Below are positions 1-8,320 of a stretch of DNA of 64,000 bases, one piece after another. The first letter of the stretch is position 1. Each line of letters starts with the position of its first letter. The notes below the pieces were generated by a model. That model made no database searches and was not told the origin of the DNA. It was given only the letters and a program-made list of their open reading frames with translations. Both the position numbers and the translations under genes were made by a program. The DNA is from Methylomonas sp. LL1. Lineage in GTDB: Bacteria; Pseudomonadota; Gammaproteobacteria; Methylococcales; Methylomonadaceae. The stretch covers positions 1,674,001 through 1,738,000 of the forward strand of contig NZ_CP064653.1 in the NCBI RefSeq assembly GCF_015711015.1. The letters are read 5' to 3'.

Positions 1-47
1 TTGGCGCTCAGTCAGCGACAGTTTTGCTTGGCGCTCAGTTAACGACA
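1..47. repeat. Two 20-bp direct repeats, possible transposon end
   Basis: Positions 1-20 and 28-47 match at 18 of 20 bases, with a 7-base spacer. On the minus strand each unit reads TGTCG[T/C]T[A/G]ACTGAGCGCCAA. Repeated units that begin with TGT are typical of the transposase-binding ends of Tn7/Tn5053/Mu-type DDE elements. If so, the tip lies near position 47 and the element body lies left of the window. No transposase is visible, so the identity is inference. Confidence 0.45.
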
Positions 48-102
48 ATTTTTTGAGACAGGGGAAATTTATTGCCATTAAATTTAGCTTAACATCATCG
101 GA

Positions 103-1131
103 TTAAAACTTGAAAAACGTATGCAGCATCACATAGTCGCCGGCCGTGTAACTATTGGCGTCGAACTCGTGCAGCCATTTGGCCGACCACATGATTTCCT
201 GTCCGCCCAGTTTTTGGTTGAAATACAAGGCCGGGCCGATAGTATTGGCTTCGGACAGCAACGTGGCGCCGGCCGCGCCGGAACCGCTGTCGGCGGTCAC
301 TTGCCGGTATACGGAGCCGTTAATGCCGATGCCGAAATTGGCTATCGGGTAGTAGCCTAGCAGATAATCCAGATGAAACTCGTCGCCGGTTCGGTAATCG
401 GTGGCCGGGTTTTCGCTGTTGAGCATATAACCGATGTTCATCGACAGTTCGAAGCGGCCGTCGCCCGACATCCAGGTAAGGGAAGCGTTATTGTCCAGGG
501 ACCAGTAATTACGTCCGGCATTCAGGCTGCGATCTTGGCGGTAAGAGCCGGTAGGCATATTCACCCCTTCGTAAACGAACAGATAAAAATTATCCCATTG
601 CCAGCTAATGCCGCCGGGAACCACATAAAAATCGCCGAAACCGCCACGACGGGTATCGATATCCGATGATGGAACACTATACTCGCTGCGTAACAACATC
701 GGATACATGCCGACGGTAAATGCGCCACCCAGTATTTGCAAGTCACTGACATGCAGAATCGACGGCATGTCGAACGCGATCGAATAGTCGTATTGGCTAT
801 CCTGAGTAGTGTAATAACCGAACAAGTTATTGAAGTATGTGCCGGGCTCGGTGATATAAGCCATGCCGAAATCGCCGTAAAAGCCGGGCAAATAACTGGT
901 TCCACCGCCCTCCGACGCTCGTGTCACGGACGGATGATGCCAGCATAGCGCGGCAATAAGCAGATAGCGGACCAAGGCCGACGGCCGCAACGGCCGACTC
1001 GAGTTGCTGGGTGACTTATGGCAATAACCGCAGCTAATCCAAGCCATTTGCCGTTGGCTGAGCGAACCCCATATTCGGCATCGACGACACTGGCTACAAT
1101 CATTGTCAAAAACCACCTTATCCATCATCAT
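103..1131 (-). CDS. SphA/MetA-type outer-membrane beta-barrel protein
   Basis: The mature part, from about residue 73 (ASEGGG) to the end, resembles the SphA/MetA-pathway family of outer-membrane barrels (PF13557-like). It has alternating aromatic strands, a GRNYWSLDNNASLTW stretch and a C-terminal FFKF ending in Phe, as expected for barrel assembly. Such proteins are thought to pass hydrophobic or small organic compounds across the outer membrane; the substrate here is unknown. A strong ribosome site (AAGGAGAG) lies 7 bases before the ATG at 1131. That start puts about 50 residues, with Cys at 12, 15, 18, 34 and 37, ahead of the hydrophobic signal (residues 53-64). An alternative TTG start at 975 would give a normal signal peptide but has no ribosome site. 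No operon partner is evident. Confidence 0.7.
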   Translation of the reverse strand: MMMDKVVFDNDCSQCRRCRIWGSLSQRQMAWISCGYCHKSPSNSSRPLRPSALVRYLLIAALCWHHPSVTRASEGGGTSYLPGFYGDFGMAYITEPGTYFNNLFGYYTTQDSQYDYSIAFDMPSILHVSDLQILGGAFTVGMYPMLLRSEYSVPSSDIDTRRGGFGDFYVVPGGISWQWDNFYLFVYEGVNMPTGSYRQDRSLNAGRNYWSLDNNASLTWMSGDGRFELSMNIGYMLNSENPATDYRTGDEFHLDYLLGYYPIANFGIGINGSVYRQVTADSGSGAAGATLLSEANTIGPALYFNQKLGGQEIMWSAKWLHEFDANSYTAGDYVMLHTFFKF

Positions 1132-1375
1132 GGCATCTCTCCTTTGTTGATGTCGCCGGCTCCGAGCCGAGCCCGGAAAAGGATACGTTGGGCGGCGAGA
1201 GTTCCCTCAACGAACGCCACTATCGGACTCTTGCGCCGTTTTATCCAATTTCCTCGCTGCAAGAATAGATCATTCTCTAAAGTCGGCGAACTGCCATGGC
1301 CAAACAGCCGAGAGTGAAAGTTGCAAACAAGTCTAAAAAGCCGGTCTGTAGGAATTAGGTTTGAAGCAACACAAA

Positions 1376-4300
1376 TTAGTTGTGTTTGGCTTCATCCAAC
1401 AACTTCAAAATGGTGGGGTAATCGAAATATTCCGCCAGCCTAGACATTGCCAGCGCCAAGTTTGCATCGATGCCGCCTATCCGCCGGATGATTTCCGCAA
1501 TGCGTTCGCTGTTCAAATTGATCAACGCCTGCCTCAGCTCCTCACGCAACTCGGCCGGCAAAATTGCCAACATACCGGCGGTCAGCGTCACGTTGTTGGG
1601 CTCGTCCGACAAAGTCTGCGATGAATAAATATAGGTGATGTCCAGTTGCCGGGCCAGACAGTCGTAGATTTCGTCGAAGCGATAGGGCTTGCGCACGAAA
1701 TCGTCCATGCCGGCATCCAGTATTTCCCGCTGCTCTTCCTTGAAGGCCGAAGCGGTGACCGCGACGATCTTGACCGCCTCGCCGTTCGGCATGCGGCGGA
1801 TGCGTCGCGTCGCTTCGATACCGTCCATCACCGGCATTTGCCTGTCCATCCAGATCAGATCGGGCCGCCAACTCTGGAACAGTTCCACGCCCTGCTTGCC
1901 GTTCTCCGCCAACATAACCTCCAAACCGAGTCCGGCCATCAACCGGCTCAGCAGCAACTGGTTTTCGCGTTGATCCTCGACAATCAAAATCTTGTAACGG
2001 GGTTGACCGGGCGCCAGCCCCACGACTTCACCCAGTTTATAGAGTTCCGGTTTCAGCATATCGTCCATGTTCGCCAACTCCACCGGCAGTTCGACCCGAA
2101 ACAGCGAGCCCTTGCCAGGTATGCTTTCGAGCCGGATGCAGCCGCCCATCAGTTTGACAAACTGGCGGGTTATGGTTAGGCCCAGGCCGGTGCCCGGCTG
2201 GGGAGCACTCTCGGATAGCCGCACGAAGGGTTCGAACATACGGTCTTGATCTTCCGGCGCGATGCCGGAACCGGAATCCTGGATCTCGATCAGCAGATGA
2301 TGCCTGGCATTGTTCTTCACCCCCAGGCGCACAGTCACGCTGCCCTGTTCGGTAAATTTGACCGCATTATTGATCAGGTTGATCAGAATTTGCCTGATCC
2401 GGGCCTCGTCGCTCTTGATATAACGGGGGAATTCGGAGGTTTGATCGAGCAACAGCCGCAAACCTTTTTCCTGGGCGCGGATTTGCATCATTTCGGTGAC
2501 ATCGCGCACCATCGAACCGAGATCGAACGGGGCGAGTTCCAATTGCAAGCGATCGGCTTCTATTTTGGCCATTTCCAGCACGTCGTTGATCAGCCGCAGC
2601 AGATGCTCGCCGCTACGATTGATGATGTCGAGGTTTTCGATTTGGCTGTCGGACAACCCCAAATCGCGGCGCATCATGCTGGAAAAGCCTAAAATGGCGT
2701 TCAGCGGCGTGCGCAATTCGTGGCTCATGTTGGCCAGGAATACGCTTTTGGCCTTGTTAGCGGCTTCCGCCGCATCCCTGGCCAGCCGCAGTTCCTCGGT
2801 CCGCTGCAGTACTGTTTCCTCCAGATGATCCTTGTAGTGGCGCAATTCTTCTTCCGCCTGCTTGCGCTCGGTAATGTCGGTAAATAGCGACAAATAGCGG
2901 TGTATCGAGCCGTCAGCATTACGAATAACGCCGATGGAAATCCATTCCGGATAGACTTCACCGTTTTTTCTGCGGTTCCACAGTTCGCCGCGCCATCGGC
3001 CCTGGTTCAGCAAGCTTGACCATAGCTTGCGGTAAAAGTCGGCATCGTGGCGGCCTGATTTCAACAACCGGGGCGACTGGCCTAGCGCTTCCCCGGCGGA
3101 ATAGCCCGTTATCGCGCTAAAAGCCGGGTTGACCGCAATGATGTGGTTCCCTTCATCGGTCACCATGATGGCTTCGCTGCTGGACTGGTAAACCTCGCCA
3201 GCCAGCTTCAGCTCTTCTTCGAGCCGCTTGCGCTCGGTAATGTCTCTGGCGACGCCCAACACGCCGATCAAACGGCCGGATTCGTCGCGCATCGGCGTCT
3301 TAATGGTTTCGAACAGCCCCCGGTAGCCGCCGTTGGCGAAGGTCAGCCATTCCTCGTTGCTGCAAGGCCCGCCGGCTTCCATCGCCTTTTGATCATGTTG
3401 CCGAAAAAAATCGGCCAATTCGCGGTCGACAAAATCATAGTCGGTCTTGCCGATAATCCGGCTTTCGCCGGCGCCAAAAAACTGTTCGAAGCGCGGATTG
3501 CAACTCAGATAAATTCCGTCCGGATCCTTCAGCCAAACCAGATCCGGAATGGCGCAAACCAGCGATTTCAGTTGGCCACGCTCGAGTGCCAACTCCCGCC
3601 GGCTGGCCATTAGCGCCGCTTGCGCCAACAGCAAGGCATCGCGCTCCTTCAGCAATGCGCCTTGCCGGAACATGGCCAGCACTATCACAACCGCCGAGCC
3701 AATGTTGGCCGCAGTCTGCACGATAAAGGGCAAGTTGTTCAGCGTGTGCGAAAATACCACGGCCAGCGAGGCCATCACCACGGTCAACAACGGGAAAAGC
3801 CGCAACACGCCTTCGCACAGCCTATCCCAGTCCGGATCAGTATTTTTCTCGATTTCCCAGCGGGTCAGGCTAAAACCGATCAGCAATACCGCCACCGAAA
3901 ACGAAATATTGAACCAGGCACCGTCGATAGCGGTGCCGTCCAAGGCCATGAAATTCCATTCCATCCAACTGAGCCCGGTGGTGACCAATCCGGCCAAAAA
4001 CAACGACAGGCTGGATCTTAGCCGCTGGCGTAGCGCCGGAATCATGGTCAGCGCCAGGCTGGTGGCACCAAACAGGGTGGCCGGATAGGCAATTAGGATC
4101 AGCAGCGGCAATACCTCGGTTTCGCCGCGTTTGGGCAGATACAGCGCCAGAATCAGCGTCAGCATCGCCACCGTCAGGGTTAAGGCATCCAGCCAGATGG
4201 TCTTGCGTTCGGACGGGACGGTGTGATTGCGGATTTCCAACAACAAACCGATAGCGATGCAGGGTCCTAGCCACAGATAAAACAAATCCGACGGAGCGGG

Positions 4301-4600
4301 AAAGTTCGCGTAAGCCGTCGCCGTCTGAATATCCCACAGGATTTGGCCGACGGCATAGCCGCTGAGGCCGAGCGCAAACCAGAACAAGCTTTTTGCATCG
4401 GCTGGCGCGGCCCGTCTCAAGCTCAACCAGGCCAAAATCGCGGCCGCGGCGGTGCCCGAAGTCCAATGCAGATTATCGAAAAAGCGGATCCAAGATAAGC
4501 CGGGTGAGAGGCGAATGCCTAGCGTGCCAATCACCACGCCCAATATGCCCACCGATAGGACGATTTTACTGCTGAGTGGCATGGATGGGCGAGGATGCAT
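1376..4600 (-). CDS. Hybrid histidine kinase, multi-TM sensor, 2 PAS
   Basis: This 1074-residue membrane hybrid kinase starts with about 320 residues of repeated hydrophobic segments (roughly nine TM helices, MASE-like). Two PAS domains follow (about 345-470 and 475-590), then a short coiled coil, HisKA with phospho-acceptor His627 (SHELRTPLN), HATPase (NLINNAVKF, GTGLGL), and a REC domain with acceptor Asp919 (WMDRQMPVMDG). A C-terminal helical tail of about 75 residues ends the protein. It should sense an unknown signal in or at the membrane and pass phosphate from His to Asp. The tail has an HPt-like look but no histidine. The start is unsure: ATG 4600 and ATG 4582 both lack a clear ribosome site. 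It is the first of four tandem paralogues on this strand and has no dedicated output regulator beside it. Confidence 0.88.
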   Translation of the reverse strand: MHPRPSMPLSSKIVLSVGILGVVIGTLGIRLSPGLSWIRFFDNLHWTSGTAAAAILAWLSLRRAAPADAKSLFWFALGLSGYAVGQILWDIQTATAYANFPAPSDLFYLWLGPCIAIGLLLEIRNHTVPSERKTIWLDALTLTVAMLTLILALYLPKRGETEVLPLLILIAYPATLFGATSLALTMIPALRQRLRSSLSLFLAGLVTTGLSWMEWNFMALDGTAIDGAWFNISFSVAVLLIGFSLTRWEIEKNTDPDWDRLCEGVLRLFPLLTVVMASLAVVFSHTLNNLPFIVQTAANIGSAVVIVLAMFRQGALLKERDALLLAQAALMASRRELALERGQLKSLVCAIPDLVWLKDPDGIYLSCNPRFEQFFGAGESRIIGKTDYDFVDRELADFFRQHDQKAMEAGGPCSNEEWLTFANGGYRGLFETIKTPMRDESGRLIGVLGVARDITERKRLEEELKLAGEVYQSSSEAIMVTDEGNHIIAVNPAFSAITGYSAGEALGQSPRLLKSGRHDADFYRKLWSSLLNQGRWRGELWNRRKNGEVYPEWISIGVIRNADGSIHRYLSLFTDITERKQAEEELRHYKDHLEETVLQRTEELRLARDAAEAANKAKSVFLANMSHELRTPLNAILGFSSMMRRDLGLSDSQIENLDIINRSGEHLLRLINDVLEMAKIEADRLQLELAPFDLGSMVRDVTEMMQIRAQEKGLRLLLDQTSEFPRYIKSDEARIRQILINLINNAVKFTEQGSVTVRLGVKNNARHHLLIEIQDSGSGIAPEDQDRMFEPFVRLSESAPQPGTGLGLTITRQFVKLMGGCIRLESIPGKGSLFRVELPVELANMDDMLKPELYKLGEVVGLAPGQPRYKILIVEDQRENQLLLSRLMAGLGLEVMLAENGKQGVELFQSWRPDLIWMDRQMPVMDGIEATRRIRRMPNGEAVKIVAVTASAFKEEQREILDAGMDDFVRKPYRFDEIYDCLARQLDITYIYSSQTLSDEPNNVTLTAGMLAILPAELREELRQALINLNSERIAEIIRRIGGIDANLALAMSRLAEYFDYPTILKLLDEAKHN

Positions 4601-4858
4601 GTTAGTAAGCTTTAATTGAATCAGTAAGCCGATATCCGCTGTTTTGCCATTGGCCGCAAATCCATTGGGACTGTTTAGATCATCGAGTTAATTGAGTTTA
4701 GAGGATGTTCTAGCATTGATGAAGAAAGATCGCTCCAAACGAACAAGCTCATTATTACATGAAATTATAGGGCATTTATTTGCTTGTATAAGCAGGGGGG
4801 CGTTATCCGCATATATAGTCTGCCTCTCGCTGGCCGAACGGTGGTCAAACATAAACAT

Positions 4859-7800
4859 TTACACGGCCCCTGCTCGATCCGCTTGGTCCAACAACTTCAA
4901 AATAGCCGGGTAATCGAAATAGTCCGCCAACCGCGACAGCGCAAGCCCAACAATCGCGTCCACTTCGGCAACCATTCGGATGGCCTGGGTGATTTGCTCG
5001 TTGTCCAGGCTGATCAGGGCATCCCGCAGTTGCAGGCGCAGAGCTTCGGGTAATTCTTCCAACATCCGGGCGGTCAAGGTCAAGGACGCCGTGTCATCCG
5101 CCGGGCTGTCCGAATAATAAAGATATTCAAGACCCAGTTGCCGAGCCAGGCAATCGTAAATCTCGTCGAAGCGGTAGGGCTTGCGCACGAAATCGTCCAT
5201 GCCGGCATCCAGCATTTCCCGCTGCTGTTCCTTGAAGGCCGAGGCGGTGACCGCGACGATCTTGACCGCTTGACCATCCGCTAATTGACGAATGCGTTGA
5301 GTCGCTTCGACGCCGTCCATAACCGGCATGCGCCTGTCCATCCAGATCAGATCGGGGTGCCAATCTTGGAACAACTCCAGACCTTGCTGGCCGTTCTCCG
5401 CCACTTTCACCTCCATGCCGATGTCGCTCATCAAGCGCCTGAGCAGCAATTGGTTTTCATACTGATCCTCGACGATCAGGATTCGGTAATGCGGCTGTCC
5501 AGGAGCCAGTCCCGCCACCTCCCCGGATTTGGGGCTTTCCTGCCCAAGAATTTCGGTGGGACTCGCCAATTCCACCGGTAGTTCAACCCGAAACGACGAA
5601 CCCTTGCCCAGCGTGCTTTCGACCCGGATGCTACCGCCCATCAGCTTGACGAATTGGCGGCTGATAGCCAGACCCAGTCCGGTGCCGCGCTGGGCGGTGC
5701 CTTCGGATAGCTGCACGAAAGGCTCGAATAGACGATCTTGGTCTTCCGGGGCGATGCCGGAACCCGAATCCTCCACTTCGATCAATAAATGATGCCGGGC
5801 GTTATCCCCGACCGCCAAACGCAACGTCACGCCGCCCTGCTCGGTAAATTTCACCGCGTTGTTGATCAGATTTATCAATATCTGCCGAATGCGAGCCTCG
5901 TCGCTCTTGATGCAACGGGGGAACTCGGACGACTGGTCCAGCAGCAACCGCAAGCCTTTTTCCTGGGCGCGGATTTGCATCATTTCGGTGACATCGCACA
6001 CCATGCCCCCCAAGTCAAACGGGGCAATTTCCAATTGCAGGCGGCCCGCCTCGATTTTAGCCATTTCCAACACATCGTTGATCAGGGTCAGCAAATGCTC
6101 GCCGCTACGGTTGATGATGTCGAGATTTTCGGATTGGTACGGACTTAGCCGAGGGTCTCGGCGCATCATGCTGGAGAACCCTAGAATGGCGTTAAGCGGG
6201 GTACGCAGTTCGTGGCTCATGTTGGCCAGAAACACGCTTTTGGCTTGGTTGGCGGCTTCGGCCGCGTCGCGGGCCAACAACAGTTCCGCCGTGCGTTGCC
6301 GTATGGTTTTCTCCAGTTGCTCCTTGTGGCATTGGAGTTCATCTTCCGCCTGTTTGCGCTGGGTAATATCGGTAAACATGCCAAAGGAGCCCCGGTAATG
6401 CTGCTCGCCATCGACGATCGGCGTGGCGGAAGCGAGAGCCCACACTGCCTGTCCGCCCTTGCAACGGAATCGGCGTTCGTAATGCTCGGTCAGTCCCTGG
6501 CGACGATTGTTCATTTTGTTAAAATGATCAGGCAAATCTTCATCGAACATGAAGTCGCTCATGGGTCGTCCGATCATCTCTTCGCCCGAATAGCCAAGCA
6601 TTTCAGCCATTCTGGCATTGACAAAGTTAGTCACGCCGTCCGGCCCGAACACCCAGATTCCTTCACTGGCCGTGTCCACGATCTGGCGGTACTTCGCCTC
6701 GCTCTCGCGCAAGCCACGATGAGACAACAAGCTAGTCAGACTGTCGGCCAGCCGCCAATTGATCTCTTGAAACAGACGCTGGTCTTCCGGTGTCCAAACC
6801 CTGGCATGAGAGCACTGATGCATGCCGAACGCCCATGGCTTGCCGGTTTTGGGGCGAGTGGTCATGGTTAACTGCGACTGTACCCCGAATTGCCGCCTTA
6901 GCCATTCCGGCAGCGGATACTTGGCCCCCGGACCGAAGGCAACCGGGCCGTCGGTCTCGCTTTCTATTCGTAACACACTTTGGATTTCCGGATTCATCGG
7001 CATCTCAAGCCCTTGACTGTTGGCCCCCGGATATTCAGGCTTGGTGCGTTCCATAGGTACCGACCACGAAGCAGCCTCGGGATCGCAAGGATAGATCAGC
7101 CAAGCCCGGTCACAATCAAAGATCGTCAGCACGAGATCGAGCACGTCGCTCATCATCCGCTCAAGCTGGTTCGTTCCCTGTATGGCCCGGTTAATCCTAT
7201 CCATGCTTTCAAAAAACCGCAGATTGGCCAAGCGCTCCTGCTCGGCCTGCCTGCGCTCGGTCAGATCATAAGCCAGTCCGACGAATCCCGTGATCCGGCC
7301 GCTTTCATCCCGTAGCGCAGTGACGGATAAACTCACCGGCACGCGCCGTGCATCCTTGCGTATGAAGGTCCACTCGTCGGTCTCGGGTAGGCCGAGCCGG
7401 GGACGAGCGGCAAATACATCGAATCCCGGCGAGATTGTTTCGCCCAGTTCCCTGGACAACTGCATTGCGTGCCGCGCCACCTCCTCCGGATCGTGCCAGA
7501 GCGCCGGCGTCTGCTGGCCCATGACTTCAGCGGATGTGTAAGCCAGCAAGCGTTCGGCGGCGGGATTAAAACTGGTGACAATGCCGTCGGATGTCGTCGA
7601 GATGATGCCGTAGGCGGCATTGTCCAAGATCGTTCGCTGGAAGCGGGTGAGTTGGCGGTACTGTTCTTCGCTTTCCCTCAATCGATTGGTTATGGTTTTG
7701 ATTTCCTTGAAGATCGGAGTAATGCGTTCGATGCCGACGGCCATCAGCAGCGAAATTGCCAAGGCAATCAGTTCCACATTCAGGTCCGGCTGCTTGACGA

Positions 7801-7978
7801 ATTCCGCTTGAAATACCGCGATCAGGCTTACGCCACGCCGCAAGGCCATCAACGAAATTGCGATGGCTATCAGGCTCCAAGCCATGCTCTTGCCCGTGAT
7901 TTTTATCAGCCTGAGGGCAAAATAAACCGCGACTACTTGCAAGACTAGCGAGGTAATCAGAATGATGGACACTGTCAC
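4859..7978 (-). CDS. Hybrid histidine kinase, 3-TM, PAS-GAF-PAS
   Basis: I chose the GTG at 7978 (1039 residues) because GGAGAG lies 7 bases upstream and the protein then begins with a hydrophobic helix (VTVSIILITSL). An in-frame ATG at 8071 would add 31 polar residues. Order: three TM helices (1-24, 30-47, 66-85), PAS (about 110-240), GAF (about 250-425), PAS (430-555), HisKA with His589, HATPase (690-800), REC with Asp881 (WMDRRMPVMDG) and the His-less helical tail. The GAF domain closely matches one in the long gene at the right edge of the window (SMDRINRAIQG versus NMDRVNRAIQG). The last several hundred bases are nearly identical to those of the next kinase gene (8321-12823), which suggests recent duplication or gene conversion. 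The ligand is unknown. Confidence 0.88.
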   Translation of the reverse strand: MTVSIILITSLVLQVVAVYFALRLIKITGKSMAWSLIAIAISLMALRRGVSLIAVFQAEFVKQPDLNVELIALAISLLMAVGIERITPIFKEIKTITNRLRESEEQYRQLTRFQRTILDNAAYGIISTTSDGIVTSFNPAAERLLAYTSAEVMGQQTPALWHDPEEVARHAMQLSRELGETISPGFDVFAARPRLGLPETDEWTFIRKDARRVPVSLSVTALRDESGRITGFVGLAYDLTERRQAEQERLANLRFFESMDRINRAIQGTNQLERMMSDVLDLVLTIFDCDRAWLIYPCDPEAASWSVPMERTKPEYPGANSQGLEMPMNPEIQSVLRIESETDGPVAFGPGAKYPLPEWLRRQFGVQSQLTMTTRPKTGKPWAFGMHQCSHARVWTPEDQRLFQEINWRLADSLTSLLSHRGLRESEAKYRQIVDTASEGIWVFGPDGVTNFVNARMAEMLGYSGEEMIGRPMSDFMFDEDLPDHFNKMNNRRQGLTEHYERRFRCKGGQAVWALASATPIVDGEQHYRGSFGMFTDITQRKQAEDELQCHKEQLEKTIRQRTAELLLARDAAEAANQAKSVFLANMSHELRTPLNAILGFSSMMRRDPRLSPYQSENLDIINRSGEHLLTLINDVLEMAKIEAGRLQLEIAPFDLGGMVCDVTEMMQIRAQEKGLRLLLDQSSEFPRCIKSDEARIRQILINLINNAVKFTEQGGVTLRLAVGDNARHHLLIEVEDSGSGIAPEDQDRLFEPFVQLSEGTAQRGTGLGLAISRQFVKLMGGSIRVESTLGKGSSFRVELPVELASPTEILGQESPKSGEVAGLAPGQPHYRILIVEDQYENQLLLRRLMSDIGMEVKVAENGQQGLELFQDWHPDLIWMDRRMPVMDGVEATQRIRQLADGQAVKIVAVTASAFKEQQREMLDAGMDDFVRKPYRFDEIYDCLARQLGLEYLYYSDSPADDTASLTLTARMLEELPEALRLQLRDALISLDNEQITQAIRMVAEVDAIVGLALSRLADYFDYPAILKLLDQADRAGAV

Positions 7979-8227
7979 GGCAATACTCTCCGGATATATC
8001 GCTTTAAACGATTTATGAAAATGACAGTACCCATAACCAATGCCCAATATTGTGTTCGCGATTTGACCCAAGCGGAGCCTTAGCTATGAGTTGCAGCCCA
8101 TCGTTGGTTTCCGCTATGTTCAGCCAGTCGCAAATTGCTAGCGCGAAATAAGTTTACGTCCATAAGTAGTGCCTCGGGATTTGGTTGGAAATAATATCCC
8201 GTTATCTTAATAGGATCGGTCACGCGA

Positions 8228-8280
8228 TAGGAGCGGCTTTAGCCGCGACAAGGTTCTGATCGCGGCTAAAGCCGCTCCTA
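8228..8280. repeat. Long hairpin repeat (21-bp arms)
   Basis: A perfect inverted repeat with 21-bp arms (8228-8248 and 8260-8280; core GAGCGGCTTTAGCCGCGA) and an 11-base loop. It sits in the 342-base gap between two kinase genes; I see nothing else in that gap. A close relative lies at 16138-16195. This core is a common dispersed repeat in gammaproteobacteria. It may also stop or stabilise transcripts. Confidence 0.85.
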
Positions 8281-8320
8281 CAGCACAGTCCATTTCGGGA
8301 ACTTATTTTTGAGCACATCC

